NCBI RefSeq assembly: GCF_900167475.1
Contig: NZ_LT796768.1
Coordinates: 2,170,001 to 2,234,000, forward strand
Direction: 5' to 3'
Length of the DNA: 64,000 nucleotides
From: Aeromicrobium choanae
GTDB lineage: Bacteria; Actinomycetota; Actinomycetes; Propionibacteriales; Nocardioidaceae
Part shown: positions 53,319 through 62,043 of the stretch, one piece after another
Layout: each line of letters begins with the position of its first letter
Position numbering within the stretch: position 1 is the first letter of the stretch
Translations under genes and position numbers: made by a program
Notes under the pieces: model-generated
What the model was told of the DNA's origin: nothing
Databases searched by the model: none
Seen by the model: only the letters and a program-made list of their open reading frames with translations

Positions 53319-53803
53319 CGAAGCGTGTGGGAATCGTGATGGGGTCCGACTCGGACTGGCCGACGATGGAGGCCGCCGCCACCGCCGTGGCGGAGTTCGG
53401 CGTGGAGTACGAGGCCGACGTCGTCTCGGCGCACCGGATGCCTGACGAGATGCTCGACTATGGCCGCACGGCCCACGAGCGCGGGCTCGAGGTCATCATC
53501 GCGGGCGCCGGGGGAGCCGCCCACCTGCCCGGCATGCTCGCGGCGGTGACGCCGCTGCCGGTCATCGGCGTCCCCGTCCCGCTGAAGTACCTCGACGGCA
53601 TGGACTCGCTGCTCTCGATCGTGCAGATGCCCGCAGGTGTCCCCGTGGCCACGGTGGCGATCGGCAACGCGCGCAACGCGGGGCTGCTGGCCATCCGCAT
53701 CCTCGCGGCCGGCGACCCCGATCTGACCGCGAAGATGGTCGACTTCCAGGCGTCGCTCGCCGACGCCGCACGCGCCAAGGGCGCTGCCGTCCGCGGTCAC
53801 TGA
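53315..53803 (+). CDS. purE: N5-carboxyaminoimidazole ribonucleotide mutase
   Basis: The 162-residue protein has [18 protein letters not shown] at the N-terminus, SAHRMPDEM with the catalytic His, and [11 protein letters not shown]. It is the class I PurE that moves the carboxyl group of N5-CAIR to give CAIR. purK-purE-fadE25 is also the order in M. tuberculosis; here a hydrolase gene lies between purE and fadE25. Confidence 0.96.
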   Translation: MTKRVGIVMGSDSDWPTMEAAATAVAEFGVEYEADVVSAHRMPDEMLDYGRTAHERGLEVIIAGAGGAAHLPGMLAAVTPLPVIGVPVPLKYLDGMDSLLSIVQMPAGVPVATVAIGNARNAGLLAIRILAAGDPDLTAKMVDFQASLADAARAKGAAVRGH

Positions 53804-53841
53804 GGGAGGATTCCGTCCGGGCGGGCGCGTATCGTCCGAGC

Positions 53842-54543
53842 ATGGACATCGTTCTCGTTCCGGGGTTCTGGCTCGATGCCTCCTCGTGGGACGCGGTCAC
53901 GCCCCCGCTCGTCGAAGCGGGCCACCGCGTCCATCCGCTCACGCTTCCGGGGCTCGATTCCCGGGACGCGCCTCGCGCCGGCATCGGCCTGCGCGACCAC
54001 ATCGACTTCGTCGCCGCGCAGGTCGACGCGCTCGACGGCGACGTGGTGCTCGTCGGGCACTCCGGTGGTGGCGCGGTGATCCACGGGGTGGCCGACGTCC
54101 GCCCCGACCGGCTCGCACGGAACGTCTACGTCGACTCCGGTCCGCCGGCCGAGGGCCAGGCCATCAACGAGGAGCTCCCCGCCGACGGCGACGACATCCC
54201 GCTGCCGCCGTGGGACGAGTTCATGGAGATGGACCTGGTCGACCTCGACGAGCACCTCCGTGCCGACTTCATCGCTCGCGCGATCCCGCAGCCGAAGGCC
54301 GTCGCCACCGAGGGCATCACCCTCGGCGACGACCGGCGTCTCGACGTGCCGGCCACGATCATCTGCTGCGAGTTCCCCTCCCAGGTGCTGCGCGACGCGA
54401 TCGAGGCCGGGGAGCCGTGGGTCAGCGAGCTGGCCCGGGTGCGCCAGGTCGAGTACGTCGACCTGCCCACGGGCCACTGGCCGCAGTTCACCAGGCCCGT
54501 CGAGCTCAGCCGGCTCATCGTGGAGGCGCTGGAACGGCACTGA
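53842..54543 (+). CDS. Alpha/beta hydrolase
   Basis: The 233-residue protein has the oxyanion region VPGFWLDASSWD, nucleophile motif GHSGGG near residue 73 and a catalytic His in PTGHWPQF near the end. It is a small cytosolic hydrolase of the esterase/haloperoxidase-like type; substrate unknown. TATCGT lies six bases before the ATG, so the gene seems to have its own leaderless promoter. Confidence 0.88.
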   Translation: MDIVLVPGFWLDASSWDAVTPPLVEAGHRVHPLTLPGLDSRDAPRAGIGLRDHIDFVAAQVDALDGDVVLVGHSGGGAVIHGVADVRPDRLARNVYVDSGPPAEGQAINEELPADGDDIPLPPWDEFMEMDLVDLDEHLRADFIARAIPQPKAVATEGITLGDDRRLDVPATIICCEFPSQVLRDAIEAGEPWVSELARVRQVEYVDLPTGHWPQFTRPVELSRLIVEALERH

Positions 54544-54622
54544 CTTCCCCCGTCCCGGGGCATCCGGAGGCCCGGCGTAAGATGCGCGGAGTTCCTACCT
54601 TTTCCATGTCCGGGAGTTGAGC

Positions 54623-55786
54623 GTGTCCGATTTCTTCGCGTTGTCCGAGGAGCACCAGGCGATTCGCGAGGCGGTGCGCGCCGTGGCCGAGGCGAAGATC
54701 GCCCCCCACGCTGCCGACGTCGACGAGGCGCCGCGCTTCCCGAGCGAGGCCAACGCGGCGCTCATCGCGGCGGACTTCCACGCCCCGCACGTGCCCGAGC
54801 AGTACGGCGGCGCCGGCGCCGACGCGCTGGCCACCGTCCTCGTGATCGAGGAGGTCGCCCGCGTGTGCGTCTCCAGCTCGCTGATCCCCGCGGTCAACAA
54901 GCTGGGCTCGCTGCCGGTGCAGATCGGCGGCAACGAGGAGATCAAGGCCAAGTACCTGGGCAAGCTCGCGCGGGGCGAGGGCCTCTTCAGCTACTGCCTG
55001 TCCGAGCCGGAGGCCGGCTCCGACGCGGCCAACCAGAAGACCACCGCGAAGCGCGATGGCGACGACTGGATCATCAACGGCACGAAGCGCTGGATCACGA
55101 ACGCGGGCGAGTCCGAGTACTACACCGTCCTGACGCAGACCGATCCGTCGAAGCGCACGAAGGGCATCACCGCGTTCGTCGTGGAGAAGTCCGACGAGGG
55201 CGTCTCGTTCGGCGCTCCGGAGAAGAAGCTCGGCATCAAGGGCTCGCCCACGCGTGAGGTCTACTTCGACAACGTGCGGATCCCCGGCGACCGGATCATC
55301 GGCGAGGTCGGCGAGGGCTTCTCCATCGCGATGAAGACCCTCGACCACACCCGCGTGACGATCGCCGCGCAGGCGGTCGGCGTCGCGCAGGGCGCACTCG
55401 ACTACGCGCTGGGATACGTCCAGGAGCGCAAGCAGTTCGGCACGCCGATCGCCGACTTCCAGGGCCTGCAGTTCATGATCGCCGACATGGGCATGAAGAT
55501 CGAGGCCGCGCGCCAGCTCACGTACGCGGCCGCGGGTCGCTCCGAGCGCGGCGACAAGGACCTCACGTTCTTCGGTGCGGCTGCGAAGGCCTTCGCCTCC
55601 GACACCGCGATGCAGGTGACGACCGATGCCGTCCAGCTGCTCGGTGGCTACGGGTTCACCCGCGACTACCCGGTCGAGCGGATGATGCGCGACGCGAAGA
55701 TCACCCAGATCTACGAGGGCACGAACCAGGTGCAGCGCATCGTGATGGCGCGTCAGCTGCTGGCCGGGATCCAGTCCACGCTCTGA
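54623..55786 (+). CDS. fadE25: Acyl-CoA dehydrogenase, FadE25-like
   Basis: The 387-residue protein has YCLSEPEAGSDAANQ with the FAD site, TKRWITNAGES, and GGYGFTRDYPVERMMRDAKI followed by IYEGTNQVQR with the catalytic Glu region. It fits the butyryl/short-chain acyl-CoA dehydrogenase type and the FadE25 place next to purE. The GTG at 54623 is favoured: GGGAG stands six bases before it, better placed than for a TTG at 54617. TAAGAT at 54578-54583 may be its -10 box. Confidence 0.92.
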   Translation: MSDFFALSEEHQAIREAVRAVAEAKIAPHAADVDEAPRFPSEANAALIAADFHAPHVPEQYGGAGADALATVLVIEEVARVCVSSSLIPAVNKLGSLPVQIGGNEEIKAKYLGKLARGEGLFSYCLSEPEAGSDAANQKTTAKRDGDDWIINGTKRWITNAGESEYYTVLTQTDPSKRTKGITAFVVEKSDEGVSFGAPEKKLGIKGSPTREVYFDNVRIPGDRIIGEVGEGFSIAMKTLDHTRVTIAAQAVGVAQGALDYALGYVQERKQFGTPIADFQGLQFMIADMGMKIEAARQLTYAAAGRSERGDKDLTFFGAAAKAFASDTAMQVTTDAVQLLGGYGFTRDYPVERMMRDAKITQIYEGTNQVQRIVMARQLLAGIQSTL

Positions 55787-55863
55787 CCCACTCCTGTGGA
55801 TCAGGGTGATCCCCGGGTCGCCTAGGGGTGTTCCTACCGGGAGTGGTTTGAGAGTCTGGGTCA

Positions 55864-56613
55864 ATGGCCCTCTCGCGGCACTCCGAGGCCGTCGTGCGAC
55901 TGCGCGGCTGGTGTCTCACGGCAGCCTTCGAGCTGGTCCTGCTCGCGGCGGTGTACCTGCTCTACCGCACGGGCCGGCTGCTGTCGATGGACGCCGAGGC
56001 GACCGCGCTGGCGAACGCCCACGCGGTGAACGGGGTGGAGCGCGCGCTGCGGCTGCCGAGCGAGGCGATGATCCAGGACCTCGTGCCGACGGTGGACCTG
56101 CTGCAGCTGGCCAACACGTACTACGTCGCGGTGCACTTCCCCGTGACGGTGGCGTTCCTCGTCTGGGGCTTCCTGCGCCGGCCGCAGGTCGAGTACCGCT
56201 GGGCGCGCAACCTGATCATCCTGCAGACCGCGGTGGCCGTCGTGCTGCACATCGCCTTCCCGCTGGCGCCCCCGCGGATGTTCCCCGCGCTGGGCTATAC
56301 CGACACGATGACGGTCTACGGCCCGTCGGCCTACGACGGCGCGAGCGGCGCGGTGGCGAACCAGTTCGCGGCGATGCCGAGTCTCCACGTCGGGTGGGCC
56401 GTGCTGATCGCCGTGGTCGTGGCGCGCACGGCCGGCGGTCCGGTGCGCCAGCTGGCGATCTGGCACGCCGTGATCACGATCGTGGTGGTGACGGTCACCG
56501 CGAACCACTGGTTCATGGACGGCATCATCGCCGGCGTGATCCTGCTCGCGGCCCTGCGCCTCTTCCCCGAGCCCGGGGTGTCGCGCGTGCCCTGGCTGCA
56601 GCGCGTGACCTGA
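55864..56613 (+). CDS. PAP2-family integral membrane phosphatase/transferase
   Basis: The 249-residue protein has about six membrane helices, then AMPSLHVGWA and NHWFMDGI, where the two His belong to the PAP2 catalytic site. The longer N-terminal part and PSLHVGW wording fit the PAP2_3/inositolphosphotransferase-like branch. It may act on a lipid phosphate or transfer a phospho head group at the outer membrane face. It lies 77 bases after fadE25 and precedes a strong promoter. Confidence 0.87.
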   Translation: MALSRHSEAVVRLRGWCLTAAFELVLLAAVYLLYRTGRLLSMDAEATALANAHAVNGVERALRLPSEAMIQDLVPTVDLLQLANTYYVAVHFPVTVAFLVWGFLRRPQVEYRWARNLIILQTAVAVVLHIAFPLAPPRMFPALGYTDTMTVYGPSAYDGASGAVANQFAAMPSLHVGWAVLIAVVVARTAGGPVRQLAIWHAVITIVVVTVTANHWFMDGIIAGVILLAALRLFPEPGVSRVPWLQRVT

Positions 56614-56647
56614 GCTCGTCCTGTCCCCACCCCCTGTGGATCGGTGC

Positions 56648-56676
56648 TTGACTCGGCCCATGAAGCACAATACGTT
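56648..56676 (+). promoter_or_regulatory. Strong sigma-70-type promoter
   Basis: TTGACT (56648-56653) and TACGTT (56671-56676) are separated by exactly 17 bases, the best consensus promoter seen in the window. It drives the secreted-protein operon 50 bases downstream. Confidence 0.7.
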
Positions 56677-56725
56677 ATGCTTCGATCGTTCATCCGGGCT
56701 TGCCCATCATCGAATCGGGGGATTC

Positions 56726-57613
56726 ATGCACATCGTCAGTCGGACCTTCGCGGTCCTGGCCACCGCGGCCGCTCTCACACTCTCGGCCCTGCCACCGACA
56801 CAGGCCGGTGAGCGCGCGACCGTGGAGGATCGCCTCGGCCGGATCGCCCTGGTGGAGGACGCCGTCCCGCTCGCCGAGTCGCCCACGGGGGCGGTGAAGC
56901 GCGGCCGGGTGCCGATCGAGACGGCGGGTGGCGCCTCCCTCGCGCTCCAGTTGCCGGCCGCCGGCCCGGCGACCCGGGTCGACGGCCGCTACCACCTGTC
57001 CGCAGCGGGTGGGGCGAGCCTCGCGGTCGCGCCCACGGCCACCGGCACGCAGGTGCTGATCGGGATCGACTCGGCCGCAGCCCCGGCGACCTACGACTTC
57101 GGGCTCCGCGGCGACGTCTCCCCGCGGCCGGCGCCCGATGGCGGGATCGATCTCGTCGGCCCGGACGGGGCTGTCGTGGCGCAGGTCGAGCGACCGTGGG
57201 CCGTCGACGCGGAGGGCCGCCACGTCCCCACGCGCTACGAGCTGCGCGGCAGCACCGTCCGGCAGGTCGTCGACCACCGCACCCGCGACGTCGCCTATCC
57301 CGTCGTCGCCGACCCGAAGATCTTCGCGTGTGATGCGTACACGTCCCTGTGCGTGAAGTTCTCGAAGAAGGAGACGAAGTCGGTCGCCGCCAAGTTCAAG
57401 AAGGCGAACGCGTCCGCGCGGGCGCTGGCGGCGTTCATCTGCGCCAAGATCCCGCATCCCTTGATCGCCATCGGGTGCGCCGCCACGGTCCTGGCCGCCC
57501 TGCCGTCCCTGCGCAAGACGTTCCTCTCGGCGTCGAGCAAGGGGCAGTGTGTGGAACTGCATTTCCGGGTGCCGTCGGGCCTACTGTGGAAGTGGAAGAA
57601 GGAGAAGTGCTGA
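56726..57613 (+). CDS. Secreted protein with six-cysteine cationic C-terminal region
   Basis: The 295-residue protein has a signal peptide at about 1-28 (LTLSALPPTQAGE) and a Gly/Ala/Pro-rich middle region without cysteine. YPVVADP at 191-197 marks a break; the last 98 residues carry six cysteines (202, 209, 239, 251, 275, 295), many lysines and a hydrophobic stretch at about 231-260, ending KWKKEKC. The layout of leader, pro-region and a cationic, disulfide-ready C-terminus recalls secreted antimicrobial or adhesive proteins, but I recognise no family. GGGGGATTC precedes the ATG. Two tiny membrane-protein genes follow without gaps. Function unknown. Confidence 0.8.
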   Translation: MHIVSRTFAVLATAAALTLSALPPTQAGERATVEDRLGRIALVEDAVPLAESPTGAVKRGRVPIETAGGASLALQLPAAGPATRVDGRYHLSAAGGASLAVAPTATGTQVLIGIDSAAAPATYDFGLRGDVSPRPAPDGGIDLVGPDGAVVAQVERPWAVDAEGRHVPTRYELRGSTVRQVVDHRTRDVAYPVVADPKIFACDAYTSLCVKFSKKETKSVAAKFKKANASARALAAFICAKIPHPLIAIGCAATVLAALPSLRKTFLSASSKGQCVELHFRVPSGLLWKWKKEKC

Positions 57614-57807
57614 TGAGGACTCCGGTCGCGCTGGTCTTCGCCCTCGGTCTCTACTGGATGGGTCTCAACCAAGGAGCCGAGTCCCCGGACTCGAATGTCT
57701 GGGACTTCGTCACCGTTGCCGTCGTGCTGGTGGTCGCGGCCATCGCCTGGGAGGTCGTCGCGCGCGTCGTGCGGGCTCGGCGCGAGCCCGCGCCACCACG
57801 CGCATGA
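57613..57807 (+). CDS. Two-helix small membrane protein A (64 aa)
   Basis: Helices lie at about 4-20 and 32-53, with an acidic loop (GAESPDSN) and a tail of Arg and Pro. The ATG shares one base with the preceding stop (TGATG), and the end overlaps the next gene by ATGA. It is translated with the secreted protein and could be its partner, for example a protection or export factor (inference). No likeness known. Confidence 0.65.
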   Translation: MRTPVALVFALGLYWMGLNQGAESPDSNVWDFVTVAVVLVVAAIAWEVVARVVRARREPAPPRA

Positions 57808-58004
57808 GCCCCACGGCGACGACGGTTGCCCGGGAGGTCATGTCGGGTGTCCTCTGCGGCGCGGCCGTCCTCCTCGCTGGATGGTTGATGGAGGGCCAGG
57901 CGAACTGGGGTTACGCCGTGGCGGTCGCGGTGGGGATCACTCTGGTGAGCCTGGCGGTCAGGGCTCGGCAAGGGATGCGAGCGCGACGAGCCGACGCTCC
58001 ATGA
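57804..58004 (+). CDS. Two-helix small membrane protein B (66 aa)
   Basis: Helices lie at about 13-30 and 35-53, with a short loop and an Arg-rich tail, the same plan as the preceding protein though the sequences differ. It starts at the ATGA overlap with protein A and ends the operon. The next gene starts 109 bases later with its own promoter. Confidence 0.6.
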   Translation: MSPTATTVAREVMSGVLCGAAVLLAGWLMEGQANWGYAVAVAVGITLVSLAVRARQGMRARRADAP

Positions 58005-58113
58005 GCGGGGCGCCTCGTGGGCGGGACGGTGTCGGGAGTTGGCACCGGACCGCCCGCGGGGTGGTCCCCTCGAACGGGCCCGCGGGCGCGGCTCACGCCC
58101 GTACGATGACGGC

Positions 58114-59301
58114 GTGATTCGTCGATTCGGTTCGGTCCTCGCCGGCGCCGCCCTGCTCCTGTCGGTCGCGGCGTGCACGAGCGAGGAGGAGCCGCTCGCG
58201 GCGCCGGCCGACGCGGCGTTCTACACCCCGCCCACCGACCTCTCGACGTACACGCACGGCGACCTCATCTGGTCGCGCGAGCTCGACGGCGCCATGGGAC
58301 TCGAGCAGGCCGACGTCCAGCTCGTCCTCTACGCCCAGCAAGGGGTGAAGGGCGACACCGTGGCGACCTCAGGATTCGTCGCGATCCCCGATGGCCCGGC
58401 CCCGAAGGGCGGCTGGCCTGTCGTCACCTGGGCCCACGGCACCACCGGCATCGCCGACCAGTGCGCCCCCACGCGAGCCGATGCGTCCATCGCCGACCCC
58501 GCCGCGATCGGCACCTCGACCACCCGGCTCCAGCGCTGGATCGACACCGGCCACGTGGTCGTGGCCACCGACTACGAAGGACTCGGCACTCCCGGCGACC
58601 ACCCGTACCTGATCGGCGCCTCGCAGGGCCGCGCCGTGCTCGACATCGTGCGCGCCGCCCGTCAGCTGGACCCCGACGTCAGCGAGCGCGTCATGACGGC
58701 CGGTCACTCGCAGGGAGGACACGCGGCGCTGTGGGCCAGCTCGATGGCGCCGCACTACGCCCGCGAGCTCGACGTGGTGGGCACGCTGGCCTTCGCGCCT
58801 CCGTCCCACATGTCGCTGGCTGCGGAGGTCGGCCTGTCGGGCGAGGTCGACGTGCCGGCCGCGCTCGTCGCGATGATCCTGCGCGGGCTGGAGGTGGCGT
58901 ACCCCGGACAGATCCCGATCGGCGAGCTGCTGAACGAGAAGGGCGTCGCCCTCTATCCCCGCGTGAGCGAGGACTGCCTGGTCGACCTGCTCGCCGAGGA
59001 CCGGTTCGGCGTGGCGCCGATGACGCGGTTCGCGGCCAGGAACGCCGACGCGGACCTCATCCGGGGTCAGCTCGACGCGAACGACCCGAGCTTCCCCGAG
59101 ATCCGCGGGCCCATCCTGGTCGTGCAGGGCACGGCCGACAGCGTGGTGCCCCAGGTCCTCACCGACTCGCTGGCCAAGGCCTACCGCGCGCGGGGGCTCG
59201 ACCTGACCTACCGGAGGTACCGCGGAGCCGAGCACACCGACGTGATCGACCGCTCCGCCAAGCACGTCGCCGCGTTCACCGAGTCGGCGTTCGCGGGCTG
59301 A
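58114..59301 (+). CDS. Secreted lipase-like alpha/beta-hydrolase lipoprotein
   Basis: The 395-residue protein has a lipoprotein signal (LLLSVAACTSEEE, Cys near residue 21). The hydrolase domain has the oxyanion WAHGTTG, nucleophile GHSQGG near residue 200, and late Asp (GTADSVVP) and His (EHTD), as in secretory LIP-type lipases. It probably acts on esters outside the cell. TACGAT lies six bases before the GTG, indicating a leaderless message. Its end is 3 bases from the end of the converging LCP gene. Confidence 0.88.
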   Translation: MIRRFGSVLAGAALLLSVAACTSEEEPLAAPADAAFYTPPTDLSTYTHGDLIWSRELDGAMGLEQADVQLVLYAQQGVKGDTVATSGFVAIPDGPAPKGGWPVVTWAHGTTGIADQCAPTRADASIADPAAIGTSTTRLQRWIDTGHVVVATDYEGLGTPGDHPYLIGASQGRAVLDIVRAARQLDPDVSERVMTAGHSQGGHAALWASSMAPHYARELDVVGTLAFAPPSHMSLAAEVGLSGEVDVPAALVAMILRGLEVAYPGQIPIGELLNEKGVALYPRVSEDCLVDLLAEDRFGVAPMTRFAARNADADLIRGQLDANDPSFPEIRGPILVVQGTADSVVPQVLTDSLAKAYRARGLDLTYRRYRGAEHTDVIDRSAKHVAAFTESAFAG

Positions 59302-59304
59302 GCC

Positions 59305-60378
59305 TCAGCTGCGCAGGCCGTCCTTGGTGCACAGGTCGCCGAGCTCGTCGGTGGTGCCGTTCTTGAGGTGACCGAAGTACTCCACGGCGCGCTCGCGGTC
59401 CCACTGCACCGACATGTCCGCGATGGGCACGGTGCAACTGCGTCCGTCGCCGCCCATGGCCTTGCCGAGCTTCCACGCGAAGCGCGCGAACGAGAACATC
59501 GACACGTCGTCGCCCACGGCGATCGACTCGGCCGTGGTGGTGGCCACCCGGGCGAACTTCCAGGGGTTCAGCACGGTGGCGGGCGACAGCGCTGCGTCGC
59601 CGATCGCGCCGATCACCTCACGCTGGTTCTGGCCGCGGGCGATGTCACCGCTCGCGAACGCCTTGCGGGAGCGTGAGTACGCCAGGGCGGTCTTGCCGTC
59701 GACCTCCTGGCAGCCCTCCTTGATGTCGAGCTTCGCGTCCTTGTCCTTGATGTCGTCCTTCGGGCAGACCTCGATGCCGCCGAGGGCATCGACGACGTCC
59801 TCGAGGCCCGTGAAGCCGATCTCGGTGTATCCGTCGACCCGCAGGCCGGTCTCGCTCTCGATCGTCTCGACGAGCAGCGGCGGACCGCCGAAGGCGTACG
59901 CGGCATTGATCTTGGTGCGCCCGTGACCGGGGATGTCCACGATCGAGTCGCGGGGGATCGAGGTCAGCACGGACGGACCGCCGCCGCCGTAGGTCAGCAG
60001 CAGGATCGTGTCGGTGCGGCCGCGGGACTTGTCCTTGGGGCGCTTGTCGGTGCCGGCCAGCAGCCATGTGGTGGCCTCGTCCTGGGGACGCTCGCCGTCG
60101 GGGGTGGCGTCGACCTTCGTGACCTTCGACCATGCGACCAGCGGGACGATCACCAGGAAGGCGATCCACGCGACGAGGATCAGCCACACCAGGCGCAGGC
60201 GACCCCGGGGCTTGCGCTCCTTCGGGGGCTTGGTCCCACGCTTCCCCGAGCCGGGCGGGGGCAGGTTCGGCGGGGGCACCGCGGAGCCCGAGGCCGGCGG
60301 GCGCGGCGAGGGTCGACCGGACTCGTCCTGGTAGAGCCAGTCGTATCCGTCCGGATCCTTGGGACCTGAGGGGGGCAT
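59305..60378 (-). CDS. LytR-CpsA-Psr (LCP) family protein 1
   Basis: The 357-residue protein has a Pro-rich basic cytosolic tail (1-62), one membrane helix (about 63-83) and an LCP domain with the conserved GRTDTILLLT and SIPRDSIVDIPGHGRTKINAAYAFGG split by a Gly-rich loop. ALAYSRSRK and GDIARGQNQREVI are the later LCP blocks. LCP enzymes join glycopolymers such as wall teichoic acid or arabinogalactan to peptidoglycan. It lies head to head with a second LCP gene. Confidence 0.93.
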   Translation of the reverse strand: MPPSGPKDPDGYDWLYQDESGRPSPRPPASGSAVPPPNLPPPGSGKRGTKPPKERKPRGRLRLVWLILVAWIAFLVIVPLVAWSKVTKVDATPDGERPQDEATTWLLAGTDKRPKDKSRGRTDTILLLTYGGGGPSVLTSIPRDSIVDIPGHGRTKINAAYAFGGPPLLVETIESETGLRVDGYTEIGFTGLEDVVDALGGIEVCPKDDIKDKDAKLDIKEGCQEVDGKTALAYSRSRKAFASGDIARGQNQREVIGAIGDAALSPATVLNPWKFARVATTTAESIAVGDDVSMFSFARFAWKLGKAMGGDGRSCTVPIADMSVQWDRERAVEYFGHLKNGTTDELGDLCTKDGLRS

Positions 60379-60508
60379 GGGGTGAAGGTACCGCGTGGCG
60401 CCACGTGGCGATTCCCTCGGCCGGACATCGGCGCGTCCTCCCGGCGATCGCCCGAGCGCGCTTGATACTGAGGAAACCTACGGACTCTTCCCCACCGTGA
60501 GGACACCG

Positions 60509-61951
60509 ATGCACCACGACCGCACGAGCGCCCTGGGCGGCACCTACGCCGACCCGGCGAGCGCCACCGCCCGGATCCGATTCCGGCGCGCCTTGACCCT
60601 CGCCGCGATGACCCTGGTGATGCCCGGCTCCGCCCAGCTCGTCCAGGGCAACAAGCGCGTCGGCCGGATCGCGATCCGGATCTGGCTCGCGGTGCTCGCC
60701 GTCCTCGTCATCGGTGTCGTCCTCGCCCTGATGGACCGCCAGTTCGTCTTCGCGCTGGCCACCAACGGCGCGCTGTTGAGCCTGGGTCGCTGGGTGCTCG
60801 TGGCCCTCGCGATCGGCTGGGTCGCGCTGATCGTCGACGCGTGGCGACTGGGTCGCCCCCGCGAGCTCGCGCGCCAGCACCTGGCGATCTCGACGGCCTT
60901 CCACGCCGCCCTGGTCGTCGGCACGGCGGCCGTCCTGTTCTTCGCGTCGCACACCGTCTCGGTCATGAACGGCTTCACCGACACGGTCTTCGCCTCCAAC
61001 ACCGTGTCCAAGCCGCACGACGGCCGCTACAACGTGCTGCTCATGGGCACCGACTCGGGCAAGGACCGCTCGGGGATGCGCCCCGACTCGATCAACGTGG
61101 CCAGCATCGACGCCGAGACCGGGAAGGCCGTGCTCATCGGCCTGCCGCGCAACCTCGAGAACGTCCCCTTCCCGAAGGGCTCGCCGATGCGCCAGCAGTT
61201 CCCGGGCGGGTTCGACTGCGACGGCTGCTACCTCAACGCCGTGAACACGTGGGCCAACGACCACGCGGACCTGTTCGAGTCGAAGGAGCCGGGCATCGAC
61301 GCCACGATGGGCGCCGTCGAGGCGATCACGGGGCTGAAGCTGAACTACTACGCGCTGGTGAACATGAAGGGCTTCTCCAAGCTCATCGACGCGGTCGGCG
61401 GCGTGGAGGTCAACGTGCGCGAGCGCACGGCCATCGGCGGCATCGGCTCGCCGATCCGCGGGTACATCGAGGCCGGCGAGCAGAAGCTGTCGGGCGACAA
61501 GGCCCTCTGGTACGCCCGCTCGCGCGTCGAGAACGACGACTGGTCGCGCATGGGCCGCCAGAAGTGCGTCATGAACGCGATGGTGCGCCAGCTCAACCCG
61601 CAGAAGGTCATCACCAACATGCAGGACATCGCCACCTCGAGCTCGGCGATGCTGCACACGAGCATCCCGCGCCAGGACCTCAGCGTCTTCATGGACCTCG
61701 CGCTGAAGACGAAGTCCCAGCCGATCTCGTCGGTCTCGCTCGTCCCGCCGGTGATCTACACGGGCAACCCGGACTACGACAAGGTCCGCCGCCTCGTCTC
61801 GGACGCGGTGGGCAGCTCCGAGGCCCGCGAGGAGGTCCAGAAGTCGGCCCTCGTCACAGCGAAACTGCCCCTCATCGAGGTCGGCGGCGAGGCGACGAAG
61901 AAGGACCCGCGCAAGGCGAACCGCAGTGCCGACCTGAACGAGAGCTGCTGA
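60509..61951 (+). CDS. LCP family protein 2
   Basis: The 480-residue protein starts with three to four membrane helices (about 28-130) before the LCP domain, unlike LCP 1. The domain has NVLLMGTDSGKDRSGMRPDS and ALWYARSRVENDDWSRMGRQ, with the conserved Asp and Arg residues, and ends NESC. It is a close paralogue of the next gene, so a tandem duplication made the pair. GAGG precedes the ATG at 60509. Confidence 0.92.
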   Translation: MHHDRTSALGGTYADPASATARIRFRRALTLAAMTLVMPGSAQLVQGNKRVGRIAIRIWLAVLAVLVIGVVLALMDRQFVFALATNGALLSLGRWVLVALAIGWVALIVDAWRLGRPRELARQHLAISTAFHAALVVGTAAVLFFASHTVSVMNGFTDTVFASNTVSKPHDGRYNVLLMGTDSGKDRSGMRPDSINVASIDAETGKAVLIGLPRNLENVPFPKGSPMRQQFPGGFDCDGCYLNAVNTWANDHADLFESKEPGIDATMGAVEAITGLKLNYYALVNMKGFSKLIDAVGGVEVNVRERTAIGGIGSPIRGYIEAGEQKLSGDKALWYARSRVENDDWSRMGRQKCVMNAMVRQLNPQKVITNMQDIATSSSAMLHTSIPRQDLSVFMDLALKTKSQPISSVSLVPPVIYTGNPDYDKVRRLVSDAVGSSEAREEVQKSALVTAKLPLIEVGGEATKKDPRKANRSADLNESC

Positions 61952-62043
61952 CCCGGCCCCACGATGTCCCGTCGTTGGGAACCGGAGGGTTTAATGGGGC
62001 GTCGGTCGCACGCAGGCGATCGGTCGGCAGGAGAGGGAACGGC

